Notes: generated by a model from the sequence alone, not told the origin. A DNA stretch of 64,000 nt from Parvibaculum sp039973015 (GCF_039973015.1 NZ_JBDWLT010000013.1:1-64000), one strand, 5' to 3'. Numbered from the stretch's first letter, positions 52,228 to 61,124 are shown. Translations and numbers: made by a program.

Positions 52228-53468
52228 ACGTCCCGGCTATTACCCGAACAGGATATGATGTCGATAAGATCAGGGCTGACTTCCCGATCCTTTCGAGCAT
52301 GGTCTATGGAAAACCGCTGGTCTATCTCGACAATGCGGCGTCGGCTCAGAAGCCGCAAGCAGTCATCGATGCAATTAGCGATGCTTATGCGAAGGAGTAT
52401 TCGAACGTCCACCGTGGCATGCACTATCTCTCGAACACAGCGACCGAAAAGTTCGAGCAGTCTCGCGAGACAGCCAGGGCCTTCCTCAATGCCGCTTCGA
52501 CAGACGAAATTGTCTTTACCTCTGGTGCGACCGACGCGATCAATCTGGTCGCCTCGTCTTTCGCGGAACCTCGCGTCGAGGCGGGCGACGAAATAATTCT
52601 CTCCGTCCTTGAACACCACTCGAACATTGTGCCCTGGCATTATCTGCGCGAGCGTCATGGTGCCGTCTTGAAATATGTCCCTGTTACGGACGAAGGCGAC
52701 CTCGACGTCACGGCTTATGAAGAGCTTTTTACGCCGCGTACGAAAATGGTCGCGCTGACGCAGATGTCAAATGCGCTCGGCTCCATAACGCCGATCAAGG
52801 AGATGATCCGCCTCGCGCATGAACGGGGTGTGCCGGTGCTCGTCGACGGCTGTCAGGGCGTCGTCCACATGCCGACAGACGTGCGCGACCTCGATTGCGA
52901 CTTTCTTGTGTGCTCCGGCCACAAGCTCTACGGCCCGACGGGTATCGGACTTCTTTACGGTAAAGCCGAACATTTGAAATCCATGCGCCCCTATCGTGGC
53001 GGCGGTGAGATGATCCGCGAAGTGTCGCTTGAAAATGTGACCTATGCAGCACCTCCCCACAGGTTCGAGGCAGGAACGCCCGCAATTGTTCAGGCTATTG
53101 GTCTTGGTGCCGCGCTTTCCTATATCGAAACGATAGGTCGTGAGAAGATTGCCGCCCATGAGATGAGGCTCAGGGACTACGCAACGCGCCGCCTCTCGGA
53201 GATCAACTCTCTCCGTATCATCGGCACCACCAAGGCAAAGGGCAGCATTGTTTCTTTTGTCATGGAGAATGCACATCCCCATGACATCGCGACCGTGATC
53301 GACAGGGCGGGTGTAGCCGTAAGGGCAGGGCATCATTGTGCCCAACCCGTCATGGACCGGTTTGGCGTCGGCGCAACGACCAGGGCTTCATTCGGCATGT
53401 ATAATACGCTGGAGGAAGTGGACCGGCTCGCCGAGGCGTTGATCGATAGCAAGAAGTTCTTTGGATAA
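52224..53468 (+). CDS. sufS: Cysteine desulfurase SufS (class II)
   Basis: PLP enzyme that supplies sulfur for SufBCD. 414 residues: 'VYLDNAASAQKPQAVIDA' at the start, PLP-lysine in 'LVCSGHKLYGPTG' (about residue 231), and active-site Cys in 'RAGHHCAQPVMDRF' (about 370), on the short loop of class II enzymes that need an acceptor protein. No sufE or sufU follows in the operon. The start overlaps the sufD stop. Sequence length and motifs match SufS closely. Confidence 0.96.
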   Translation: MNVPAITRTGYDVDKIRADFPILSSMVYGKPLVYLDNAASAQKPQAVIDAISDAYAKEYSNVHRGMHYLSNTATEKFEQSRETARAFLNAASTDEIVFTSGATDAINLVASSFAEPRVEAGDEIILSVLEHHSNIVPWHYLRERHGAVLKYVPVTDEGDLDVTAYEELFTPRTKMVALTQMSNALGSITPIKEMIRLAHERGVPVLVDGCQGVVHMPTDVRDLDCDFLVCSGHKLYGPTGIGLLYGKAEHLKSMRPYRGGGEMIREVSLENVTYAAPPHRFEAGTPAIVQAIGLGAALSYIETIGREKIAAHEMRLRDYATRRLSEINSLRIIGTTKAKGSIVSFVMENAHPHDIATVIDRAGVAVRAGHHCAQPVMDRFGVGATTRASFGMYNTLEEVDRLAEALIDSKKFFG

Positions 53469-53478
53469 GGATCGCGGT

Positions 53479-53874
53479 ATGTCTGAAAACGCGGACACTG
53501 TCGGGACGGACGAGAAGCCGCACGCCGCGGAAGCGGCGGAGCAGGTATCCGCTATTCCGGCCGAAGAGCTGGAGCAGCTCACGGACGACATCATTGCGGC
53601 GATGAAGACTGTCTACGACCCGGAAATTCCGGTTGATATTTATGAACTCGGCCTCATCTACAAGGTGGATATCTCGGATGACCGCGATGTCCTGATAGAT
53701 ATGACGCTGACGGCTCCCGGGTGTCCAGTCGCAGGCACCATGCCGATAATGGTCGAAGATGCGGTTCGCACGGTTGAAGGTGTTGGTGACGTTCGCGTCA
53801 ACATGACTTTCGACCCGCCTTGGGATCCGAGCCGTATGTCGGACGAAGCGCGCGTTGCGCTCAACATGTATTGA
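53479..53874 (+). CDS. sufT: SufT-like Fe-S maturation protein (DUF59/MIP18)
   Basis: 131 residues. After an acidic, disordered head of about 40 residues comes the MIP18-like domain with 'MKTVYDPEIPVDIYELGLIY', 'TLTAPGCPVAGTMP' (conserved Cys) and 'VRVNMTFDPPWDPSRMS'. SufT proteins help mature Fe-S proteins under high demand. The ATG at 53479 is preceded by AAGGA; an earlier TTG at 53461 overlaps the sufS end. Confidence 0.9.
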   Translation: MSENADTVGTDEKPHAAEAAEQVSAIPAEELEQLTDDIIAAMKTVYDPEIPVDIYELGLIYKVDISDDRDVLIDMTLTAPGCPVAGTMPIMVEDAVRTVEGVGDVRVNMTFDPPWDPSRMSDEARVALNMY

Positions 53875-53885
53875 AGGTGCGGGAA

Positions 53886-54245
53886 ATGGCGAGACCCATG
53901 CCGAAGGCAATTACCCTGACTGAATCTGCCGCCGAGCGGATGAAGGAGATTATGGCGTCCTCCGACGGCAAATATATCGGTGTGCGCATCGGTGTAAAAA
54001 ATGGCGGCTGCGCTGGAATGGAATATACGATGGAGTATGCCGAGGACCAGCGCCCCCTCGATGAAGTGGTCGAGGACCGCGGGGTAAAAATTCTTATCGA
54101 CCCGAAGGCAATCCTGTTCCTGCTGGGCACCGAGATGGATTACACCACAGAGAAATTCTCGTCAGGCTTTCGTTTCAACAACCCGAACCAGACGGATGCT
54201 TGCGGCTGTGGCGAAAGCGTGACCATCACACCGGCTTCCCTCTAG
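53886..54245 (+). CDS. sufA: A-type Fe-S carrier protein (SufA/IscA family)
   Basis: Carries Fe-S clusters to target proteins. 119 residues with the three conserved cysteines: one in 'VKNGGCAGMEYT' and two in 'DACGCGESVT' near the C terminus. 'FRFNNPNQT' just before the CGC pair is the family hallmark. The ATG at 53886 has AAGGTG upstream; a start at 53898 would also keep the domain. Last intact gene of the suf operon. Confidence 0.94.
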   Translation: MARPMPKAITLTESAAERMKEIMASSDGKYIGVRIGVKNGGCAGMEYTMEYAEDQRPLDEVVEDRGVKILIDPKAILFLLGTEMDYTTEKFSSGFRFNNPNQTDACGCGESVTITPASL

Positions 54246-54251
54246 GCACAA

Positions 54252-54637
54252 ATGGCTATCAGCAACGAATACAAGCATTCGTTGCCGAACAGCTCGAACC
54301 GCTTGGGATTGTCCGATTCCGCAACATGTTTGGCGGTGCGGGTGTCTGCTCGACGACCTCATGTTTTGCTTGATCGCTGGTGAAACGCTCTACTTCAAGG
54401 CGGATGGATGTAACCGGCCTGACTTCGAAGCCGAGGAGAGGCGATCCTTTCTCTATGAGCCGCCTTCGGGTAAGACCTTTGCCATGTCCTACTACGAGTT
54501 GCCGGAGTGTCTCTAGGACGATCCCTGCAGGGCATTGGGCGCATAAGGCGCTGGATGCGGCGCTCGCGTCGAAGGCGGCGAAGCCTGTGAAGAAGAAGAA
54601 GCCCGCGCAAAAGAAAACCGCGCGCCCTGAAACCTGA
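54252..54637 (+). pseudogene. Decayed TfoX N-terminal-domain gene
   Basis: Joining three frames gives a TfoX_N-like protein: start 'MAISNEY' (frame of 54252), then 'AFVAEQLEPLGIVRFRNMFG' (frame of 54275), then 'LDDLMFCLIAGETLYFKADG' and 'FAMSYYELPECL' (frame of 54349), then 'WAHKALDAALASKAAKP' (frame of 54536) and a Lys-rich tail to TGA at 54635-54637. At least four lesions are seen: single-base losses near 54274 and 54348, an in-frame TAG at 54514-54516 and a shift between 54517 and 54535. A working copy may exist elsewhere. The remains lie 6 nt after sufA, so it was probably the operon's last gene. Confidence 0.85.
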
Positions 54638-54648
54638 GACGCGCGGTT
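54616..54648 (+). terminator. Candidate terminator hairpin at the end of the suf operon
   Basis: AACCGCGCG (54616-54624) pairs with CGCGCGGTT (54640-54648) over a 15-nt loop. It overlaps the end of the tfoX pseudogene. The following bases are ATGCCTTACATT, only partly T-rich, so it is a weak intrinsic terminator. Confidence 0.45.
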
Positions 54649-54717
54649 ATGCCTTACATTCTCATGTTTATCGCCCTGATGTTTCTTGCGTTACTCGCAA
54701 GTTGCTTCGTGGGCTGA
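54649..54717 (+). CDS. Possible 22-residue hydrophobic peptide (low confidence)
   Basis: An ATG just after the hairpin opens a 22-codon frame that is almost wholly hydrophobic ('ILMFIALMFLALLASCF'), as in small membrane peptides. No ribosome-binding site precedes it, and a chance frame is equally likely. Included because the composition is so strongly transmembrane. Confidence 0.15.
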   Translation: MPYILMFIALMFLALLASCFVG

Positions 54718-54735
54718 TTTCAGGCTTGGAAAAAC

Positions 54736-55527
54736 TCACTTTCCTTTGAAATCTGCGGGGCGCTTCTCAAGAAAGGCGCGTACACCCTCTTTGAAATCCT
54801 CGCCATAGCCTGCGGTCCGCTGAAGCTGGCGCTCAAGGTTGAGTTGCTCTTCATAGGTGTTGTCCGTGCTCTCCCAGTAGAGCTGGCGGATCATGCCGAG
54901 TGTTTTGGTCGGGCCGGAAGCGAGATCGGCTGCAAGTTTCTTCGCTTCGCCGATCAGCTTTTCATCGTCGTAGACGCGATTAACAAGACCCCATTCTAGT
55001 GCCGTTTCTGCCGGCAGCTTCTCGCCGAGAAGCGACAGCTCCATCGCACGAGCCTTGCCGACGAGGCGCGGCAGGATCCAGGTGGAACCGCCATCCGGCA
55101 CGAGGCCAATGCGACGGAAGGCCTGAAGGAAGTAGGAGGAGCGCGCGCATAGCACGAGGTCGCCCATCAGCGCAAAACTCATCCCGACACCGGCCGCGGG
55201 GCCGTTCACGGCCGTGACGAACGGCATCTGCAGGTTGCGCAGACGCCGCAAGAACGGATGATACATCGTTTCGAGCGCAGAACCCGCATCCGGCCTCGCG
55301 CCGGAATTATCACCACGCCCCTGAAGGTTCGCGCCGGTGCAGAAACCGCGGCCTTCGCCCGTCATGACGAGGCAGCGCACACCATTTTGAGGATCTTCCA
55401 CGGCGTCCATCGCCCGCATCAGGCCGCCGAGCATTTCAGGTGATACCGCATTCATCACCTCGGGATGGTTGAGCGTCAGCGTACCTACGGCGCCGTCGAT
55501 ATCGAGCCTTGCTCTTTCGAATTCCAT
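54736..55527 (-). CDS. Enoyl-CoA hydratase/isomerase, PaaG-like (copy 1)
   Basis: 263-residue crotonase-fold enzyme. 'GEGRGFCTGANLQGRG' forms the oxyanion hole and 'LVPDGGSTWILPRLVGKARA' the second active-site segment; the latter is close to PaaG (epoxyphenylacetyl-CoA isomerase). The C-terminal 'EDFKEGVRAFLEKRPADFKGK' is typical. The ATG at 55527 has GGGAGAAAG upstream. It lies 42 nt after a paralogue of the same length, so the two are co-transcribed. The substrate could be any enoyl-CoA in aromatic or fatty acid breakdown. Confidence 0.88.
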   Translation of the reverse strand: MEFERARLDIDGAVGTLTLNHPEVMNAVSPEMLGGLMRAMDAVEDPQNGVRCLVMTGEGRGFCTGANLQGRGDNSGARPDAGSALETMYHPFLRRLRNLQMPFVTAVNGPAAGVGMSFALMGDLVLCARSSYFLQAFRRIGLVPDGGSTWILPRLVGKARAMELSLLGEKLPAETALEWGLVNRVYDDEKLIGEAKKLAADLASGPTKTLGMIRQLYWESTDNTYEEQLNLERQLQRTAGYGEDFKEGVRAFLEKRPADFKGK

Positions 55528-55569
55528 TTTCTTTCTCCCTGTTTGCACATTTCGGTTTGAATGCTTTTG

Positions 55570-56361
55570 TCAGGCGGTGAATTCGGGATCCTTCTTGGTG
55601 AGGAACGCCTTTACGCCTGCTGTGAAATTCGGATGGTCACCGAGCATGCCTTGCACGTCGCGCTCGTAGTCGAGTTGCCCCGGGAAATCGTTGCGGCCGG
55701 CAGCGTCGATTGCCTTGCGGATTTCACCGAAGGCATTCGTCGGTCCTTTAGCCATTCTTATCGCGACGGCGCGTGCTTCGTTCATCAATGCGTCGTCTTC
55801 CACACATTTCCAGATCAGGCCCCATTCGGCAGCCGTTTCCGCTGGCAGCTTGTCGCCAAGGAGAGCAAGGCCGAGTGCTCTGGCGCGTCCTACAAGGCGC
55901 GGCAGGTGCCACGTACAGCCAAGATCGGGAATGAGCCCCAGACGCGGCCCGAAGACTTGCACGAATGTCGCGCTCTTCGCCGCTATTACGATGTCGGCGG
56001 CGAGGGCGAGGCCGACACCACCGCCCGCCGTGACACCGTTCACAGCCGCGACGATGGGCTTCTCCAACGCATAGAGCTCCCGCATCATCGGATTGAAGCC
56101 GACGGTCATGCCGTGAGCCACGCCCTGACCCACGGTCATGCCTTCCTCGCGTTGTCCTTGCGCGGCGAGGTCCGCGCCTGCGCAGAAGCCGCGGCCGCTC
56201 CCGGTAATGAGGAGGACGCGCGCTTCAGGATTACTTGCAACTTCCGCCACGCAGGCCCGCATGTCGGCGATCAGCTGCGTGTTGATGCTGTTGAGAACGT
56301 CGGGCCTGTTGAGCGTGAGCAGAGCGATGCCGTCTTCGACGGTGAGGGTGAGCGTTTCCAT
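55570..56361 (-). CDS. Enoyl-CoA hydratase/isomerase, PaaG-like (copy 2)
   Basis: 263 residues, a diverged tandem paralogue of the downstream gene. 'GSGRGFCAGADLAAQGQ' and 'LIPDLGCTWHLPRLVGRARA' are the active-site regions. PaaG has the sequence D-S-G-G-T-W here; this copy has D-L-G-C-T-W, so one glycine is replaced by Cys. The ATG at 56361 is favoured by similarity. The other phenylacetate genes are not nearby, so the PaaG role is only suggested. Confidence 0.88.
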   Translation of the reverse strand: METLTLTVEDGIALLTLNRPDVLNSINTQLIADMRACVAEVASNPEARVLLITGSGRGFCAGADLAAQGQREEGMTVGQGVAHGMTVGFNPMMRELYALEKPIVAAVNGVTAGGGVGLALAADIVIAAKSATFVQVFGPRLGLIPDLGCTWHLPRLVGRARALGLALLGDKLPAETAAEWGLIWKCVEDDALMNEARAVAIRMAKGPTNAFGEIRKAIDAAGRNDFPGQLDYERDVQGMLGDHPNFTAGVKAFLTKKDPEFTA

Positions 56362-56548
56362 GAGCCTGTCCGGTGTTTTCTGGTTGGGCGGCAGCATAGG
56401 ATATCGGTTTGCTTGTTGCCGCCGAATTCACCTGAAAATAGACGCGCGCGAGGACATGCGAAAGGCCACCGGTCGGGAAACCAAAGGTAGCCTAGCGTTA
56501 CGTTGCGTCAAACTTGGTGGAAGGGTCCGGTGCAAGCGCCCGTCGCGT

Positions 56549-57604
56549 TCAGCCGGCTTTCGCCTGGAGCATTTCCCCCGGCCGGCTTTCGACAATGACG
56601 CGGTTGCGTCCATTGCGTTTTGCCTCATAGAGGCACGCGTCCGCCCGCTCGACAATCGAGGCCGCTGTGTCGCCGGGCTGGAATTGGGCAATGCCCAAAG
56701 ACATGGTCACGCGGCCCAGCGACTCTCCGGTCGAACGCTTTACCAGTTCGCGTGCCTGCACGGTTTCACGAACGCCATTGGCGATAGTCTCTGCCGAGGC
56801 TACTTCCGTTGCGGGCATGATGACCGCAAATTCCTCGCCGCCATAGCGAGCGGCAATATGACCGTTGAGTGCGCCCGACTTGAGGCAGCTCGCGACGAGA
56901 CGAAGCACCTGGTCGCCGGTGCGATGACCAAATGTGTCGTTGAATTTCTTGAAGTGGTCGATGTCGCCAATGGCGAGACAGAGTGGTTCACCCGTTTGCG
57001 CCGCGTTTTCGAGTTCCCGAGTAAGGGCCTCGTCGAAGGCCTTGCGATTGTTCAGCCCGGTAAGTCCGTCCGTGCGCGCTTCGCTGTGTGCCTTCTCGAG
57101 ATTTTCCTGCAGCTCGTTGAGCTCTTTCTTTGTTGCTTGCAGGTGTTCTTCGAGCTCGGTGCTACGCTGTTCCATGCTGCGTGAGGCATTCACGATCGCC
57201 TCGACGGCATAGCGCACGTCACTGGCAGACGATTGGCTGGTCAGTCCTTCGCTGGCTTCGCGAACGGTGGTTCCCAGGGCCGTTGAGTTGCCGACCGACT
57301 CTTCGATGATCTTGAGGATCTGGTCGACCTCGGTATTCAGTCTTGTGCCGGTGTTGAGCGTCACGTCGGTGAGCTTGTCTTCGGCGAAATACTTCTTTTG
57401 AAGCGACATCGTGGTGTCGATGTCTATCGGCAGCGCGCTTGCAATGCGTCCGTCAATTTCCTGATTGAGTTCGGGCAACCGGCCGGAGGCATAGCGAAAC
57501 CAGATCGAGTAGTTGTCGGGCGCCGGGGGAACCCCGTTGTCGGCCATGAGCTGGAGCGCTCGCTCGCTCCACTCGGTTGCGAATTCGATATCTTCGGCCT
57601 GCAT
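56549..57604 (-). CDS. Diguanylate cyclase (GGDEF domain)
   Basis: Makes cyclic di-GMP. 351 residues: an N-terminal helical region without membrane segments (about 1-110), a coiled coil (about 125-175, rich in Glu and Lys), and the GGDEF domain (about 178-340) with the active site 'RYGGEEFAVI'. The upstream inhibitory I-site RxxD is not present ('GHIAARYGGEEF'), so product inhibition at that site is unlikely. The ATG at 57604 follows a GTG at 57607. It lies alone. Target processes cannot be told from the context. Confidence 0.92.
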   Translation of the reverse strand: MQAEDIEFATEWSERALQLMADNGVPPAPDNYSIWFRYASGRLPELNQEIDGRIASALPIDIDTTMSLQKKYFAEDKLTDVTLNTGTRLNTEVDQILKIIEESVGNSTALGTTVREASEGLTSQSSASDVRYAVEAIVNASRSMEQRSTELEEHLQATKKELNELQENLEKAHSEARTDGLTGLNNRKAFDEALTRELENAAQTGEPLCLAIGDIDHFKKFNDTFGHRTGDQVLRLVASCLKSGALNGHIAARYGGEEFAVIMPATEVASAETIANGVRETVQARELVKRSTGESLGRVTMSLGIAQFQPGDTAASIVERADACLYEAKRNGRNRVIVESRPGEMLQAKAG

Positions 57605-57915
57605 CACAAGTACGATCCCCGCCAGGGCCCCTTGCGGAGCCGTCTGCCATTCCTGCGGATCAACCTAGGCGGCTTGGGTTACCTCCGCGTAAATCTGGCG
57701 GAAAATGGCTATTTTTTAGGGAGGGCGCGGAAATAGCGGATCCTTGTCCGAAGGGGGCTCTCAAAGGGGCGCTCCTTATGTATATTTCATGAAAGTTAAT
57801 GGGGCAGGCAGAGCGTCCCAACACTTGGCAAGGTCGCCGCATGAGCGACCAATAGGGCGACGGATTACAGGCGGCGGGTATCTCCCCGTGCGCGACCGCA
57901 GATGAGGAGGACTCA
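57605..57915. other. Divergent intergenic region between the cyclase and aldehyde dehydrogenase genes
   Basis: No gene in 311 bases. TTTCATGAAA (57785-57794) is a perfect 10-bp palindrome in a short AT-rich patch, a possible regulator site. GAGGAGGACTCA just before 57916 is a strong ribosome-binding site for the dehydrogenase. No clear promoter pair could be assigned. Confidence 0.35.
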
Positions 57916-59379
57916 ATGAGCCTGGCGGAGCAGACCACCCACGAAGCGGATTCGGCCACCATTTCGGCTTCAATCCGAGCCATTCTCGATAAGCAGAAAG
58001 CTGCTCATATCAATGAAGGTCCGGCCAGTGCCGAACGCCGTATCGATTGGATGGACCGGGCGATTGCGCTGTTGGTCGACAACCAGAGAGAAATCGTCGA
58101 GGCGCTCGCGTCCGACTTCGGGCATCGCAGTCATGAGCAGTCGCTTCTGACGGACGTGATGGGCTCCATTGGCCCGCTGAAGCACGCCAAGAAGCATCTG
58201 CGTCAGTGGATGAAGCCGGAAAAGCGCAAGGTCCAGTTCCCGCTTGGCCTGCTCGGTGCCAAGGCGCGCATTGAGTACCAGCCTTTGGGGACGATCGGCA
58301 TCATCAGCCCGTGGAATTTCCCGATCAATCTCACCTGGACGCCGCTCGCCGGTGTTTTCGCTGCGGGCAACCGGGCAATGATCAAGCCGTCGGAATTTAC
58401 CCCCGCGACGTCGGAACTCATGGCCCGGCTTCTGCGCCAGGCATATGACGAGACGGAAGTTGCAGTGATCACGGGCGGACCGGCAGTGGGCGAGGCGTTC
58501 AGCCGCCAGCCCTTCGACCATTTGCTCTTCACCGGCGCTACCTCCATCGCCTATCACGTCATGCGTGCGGCCGCGGAGAACCTCGTGCCGCTGACGCTTG
58601 AGCTTGGCGGCAAGTCCCCGGTCATCGTTTCAAAATCCGCAAAGATCGACGATGCCGCCGCCCGCATCATGAACGGTAAGGTGTTGAACGCTGGTCAGAT
58701 CTGCCTCGCTCCGGATTACGTGTATGTGCCGGAAGGCAAGGTCGATGAGTTCGTGTCGGAGGCCACGAAATCGGTCACCAAAATGCTGCCGACCATGAAG
58801 GACAACCCGGACTACACTTCGATCATCAATCAGCGCCACTATGACCGCCTCAACTCCTATCTCGATGACGCCAGGAGCAAGGGCGCGAAGGTTGTCCAGA
58901 TCAACCCGGCGAACGAGGATTTCAGCCAACAGCAGACGCACAAGATTCCGCCGACGTTGGTACTGAACCCGACCGACGACATGAAGATCATGCAGGACGA
59001 GATTTTCGGTCCGCTGCTCCCAGTCAAGACCTACAAGGAGGTTGATGAAGTCCTTGGATATGTGAATGCCAATGCCCGCCCGCTCGGCCTCTACTATTTC
59101 GGTGAAGACGAGAAGGAAGAGCGTATGGTTCTCGACCGCACCACCTCGGGCGGTGTAACCGTGAACGACGTCATTATGCATGTATCGATGGAGGATTTGC
59201 CGTTCGGTGGTGTCGGCCCTTCGGGTATGGGGGCCTATCACGGCATCGACGGATTCAAGACCTTCAGTCATGCGAAGGCCGTCTACACGCAGTCGAAGGC
59301 AAAGATGGTCGCCGAGATGTTCCGCCCGCCTTATGGCGCCAAGACACGCAAGCTGCTTGCAGCGCAGATCAAGAAGTAA
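57916..59379 (+). CDS. Aldehyde dehydrogenase, coniferyl-aldehyde-dehydrogenase type
   Basis: NAD(P)-dependent oxidation of an aldehyde to an acid. 487 residues. Catalytic Glu is in 'PLTLELGGKSP' and catalytic Cys in 'LNAGQICLAPDYV'; 'PWNFPINLTWTP' is the cofactor-binding segment. The C-terminal 'LPFGGVGPSGMGAYHGIDGFKTFSH' type end fits the CalB/class 3 group that acts on coniferyl or long-chain aldehydes. A GGAGG site precedes the ATG. It stands alone, with a strong terminator after it. Confidence 0.9.
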   Translation: MSLAEQTTHEADSATISASIRAILDKQKAAHINEGPASAERRIDWMDRAIALLVDNQREIVEALASDFGHRSHEQSLLTDVMGSIGPLKHAKKHLRQWMKPEKRKVQFPLGLLGAKARIEYQPLGTIGIISPWNFPINLTWTPLAGVFAAGNRAMIKPSEFTPATSELMARLLRQAYDETEVAVITGGPAVGEAFSRQPFDHLLFTGATSIAYHVMRAAAENLVPLTLELGGKSPVIVSKSAKIDDAAARIMNGKVLNAGQICLAPDYVYVPEGKVDEFVSEATKSVTKMLPTMKDNPDYTSIINQRHYDRLNSYLDDARSKGAKVVQINPANEDFSQQQTHKIPPTLVLNPTDDMKIMQDEIFGPLLPVKTYKEVDEVLGYVNANARPLGLYYFGEDEKEERMVLDRTTSGGVTVNDVIMHVSMEDLPFGGVGPSGMGAYHGIDGFKTFSHAKAVYTQSKAKMVAEMFRPPYGAKTRKLLAAQIKK

Positions 59380-59395
59380 GCGAGGCTCGCGCAAC

Positions 59396-59428
59396 AAAAA
59401 GGCGGCTCAGAGGAGCCGCCTTTTTATT
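59396..59428. terminator. Bidirectional intrinsic terminator
   Basis: AAAAA, then GGCGGCTC (59401-59408), AGAG loop, GAGCCGCC (59413-59420), then TTTTTATT. A perfect 8-bp stem with an A-run before and a T-run after serves both the dehydrogenase (plus) and the helicase gene (minus). Confidence 0.95.
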
Positions 59429-59444
59429 GTCATGCAAGGAAAGA

Positions 59445-60950
59445 TTACGCGTCTTCCGATTCCTGCTCCAGATCGTCTTCCGTTTCCTTTGTCGCCTTCT
59501 TCGGCAACTTTACGGGACGCAGGATAAAAGCAGGAACGTGATCGCCAAGCCCGACGACGGGTTCATCGTCATCCCTGTCACGGCCGCGACTGCGTCGGCC
59601 CGGCTTTTCCTCAGTCTTTTTTGTTTCGGACTTCTTGGTTTCGGCCTTCTCCGCTTCCGGCTGCTGCGCGGGGGCCTCGTCTTGTTCAGCAGCGACGGCT
59701 TCGACAGTTTCGGCGCGCGCGGCCTTGTTTCGGCCACGTCCGCCACGACGCGAGCGGCTGCGACGTTCTTCTTTCTGCTCTTCGCCTTCGGACACGGGCT
59801 CAGCTTCGGCCGGTGCCGCGGCGTTTTCAGGTTCGGCTTCGGATTCCTGTGCCGGGATAGGGCTTCCGATCAGTTTCTCGATTGCCGCGAGATACTTGCC
59901 GTCCTCACGTGTTGCAAAGGTATAGGCAGTGCCGCTCTTACCCGCACGCCCGGTCCGGCCGATACGGTGGACATAATCTTCGGCATGGCTCGGTACATCA
60001 TAATTGACGACGTGACTTACATCGGGAATGTCGAGGCCGCGGGCCGCAACGTCGCTCGCAACCAGAAGGCGAATTGTGCCTTTGCGGAAGCCGTCCAGCG
60101 TCTTGGTACGTGTCGATTGATCAAGGTCGCCGTGAATGGCGCCCGCCGACAGGCCGGCCTTGGTCAGCGCCCGTTCCAGCGAAGCGACATCGCGCTTGCG
60201 GTTGCAGAAAATGATCGCGTTCTTGACGTTCTCTTCCTCGACAATGCGCTGAAGCATGTCGCGCTTGCCATCTCGCGTTGTCTTGACCAGAACCTGCTTG
60301 ATGCCCGCGCCAGTGGAAGAAGCGCGTGCCACTTCGATGCGCTCGGGGTTATGCAGGAACGTATCGGTAAGCCGTTGAATTTCCGGCGGCATCGTGGCCG
60401 AGAAGAAGAGTGTTTGCCGGGTGAAGGGCAACTTCTTGCAGATTTCCTCGATGTCGGGAATGAAGCCCATATCGAGCATGCGGTCAGCTTCGTCGATCAC
60501 GAGGATCTGTACACCTGTGAGAAGCACCTTGCCGCGCGAACAGTGATCGAGGAGGCGCCCCGGGGTTGCAATCAGAACGTCTACGCCTCGGTCGAGTTTC
60601 TTCTCCTGATCGCCGAAGGAGACGCCGCCGATCAGCAGAGCCATCGAAAGCTTGTTGTACTTGCCGTAGGTCTCGAAGTTCTCGGCGACCTGCGCGGCCA
60701 GTTCGCGCGTCGGCTCAAGAATGAGCGAGCGGGGCATACGAGCCCGGGCGCGGCCTCGCGAGAGTTTGTCGATCATCGGCAATGTGAAGGAAGCGGTCTT
60801 GCCCGTGCCGGTCTGGGCAATGCCAAGCACGTCGCGCCCGGCAAGAACATGGGGGATAGCCTGAGCCTGAATAGGCGTCGGTTCCGTGTAGCCTGTTTCG
60901 ACTACGGCTTTCAGTACCTCTGGCGCGAGGCCGAGTTCGTCAAATGTCAT
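59445..60950 (-). CDS. DEAD-box RNA helicase (RhlE-like)
   Basis: Unwinds RNA duplexes in ribosome assembly or RNA decay. 501 residues with all motifs: Q motif near 'GYTEPTPIQAQAIP', 'AQTGTGKT', 'PTRELAAQ', 'DEAD' in 'VIDEADRMLDMG', 'FSATMP', and 'HRIGRTGR'. The C-terminal tail (about 375-501) is low-complexity with Arg/Gly and Glu/Lys blocks ('RRSRSRRGGRGRNK'), which adds RNA binding and may contact the degradosome. The type is close to RhlE. A well-placed promoter is about 140 nt upstream of the ATG. Confidence 0.92.
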   Translation of the reverse strand: MTFDELGLAPEVLKAVVETGYTEPTPIQAQAIPHVLAGRDVLGIAQTGTGKTASFTLPMIDKLSRGRARARMPRSLILEPTRELAAQVAENFETYGKYNKLSMALLIGGVSFGDQEKKLDRGVDVLIATPGRLLDHCSRGKVLLTGVQILVIDEADRMLDMGFIPDIEEICKKLPFTRQTLFFSATMPPEIQRLTDTFLHNPERIEVARASSTGAGIKQVLVKTTRDGKRDMLQRIVEEENVKNAIIFCNRKRDVASLERALTKAGLSAGAIHGDLDQSTRTKTLDGFRKGTIRLLVASDVAARGLDIPDVSHVVNYDVPSHAEDYVHRIGRTGRAGKSGTAYTFATREDGKYLAAIEKLIGSPIPAQESEAEPENAAAPAEAEPVSEGEEQKEERRSRSRRGGRGRNKAARAETVEAVAAEQDEAPAQQPEAEKAETKKSETKKTEEKPGRRSRGRDRDDDEPVVGLGDHVPAFILRPVKLPKKATKETEDDLEQESEDA

Positions 60951-61096
60951 TTCGGGAAGCCCTGTACACCGTTGATGCGCTGCCCGCGGTGGCCCACTTT
61001 CAGGGCCGTGGACGAAACCTGCCGAACGGGTTCGGAAGGGAAGGGCAGCTTGAGCGCGATATTCAGCGGTCGCGTTAATCCGCTATACCTGCGCGG

Positions 61097-61124
61097 AACA
61101 TAGGGGTAACAGGCAAATTGTCAA
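61097..61124 (-). promoter_or_regulatory. Predicted promoter of the DEAD-box gene
   Basis: On the minus strand TTGACA (61124-61119), a 16-nt spacer and TATGTT (61102-61097). The -35 is a perfect consensus. The leader would be about 140 nt long, in line with the long 5' regions of cold-induced RNA helicase genes. The rest of 60951-61267 shows no gene. Confidence 0.55.
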
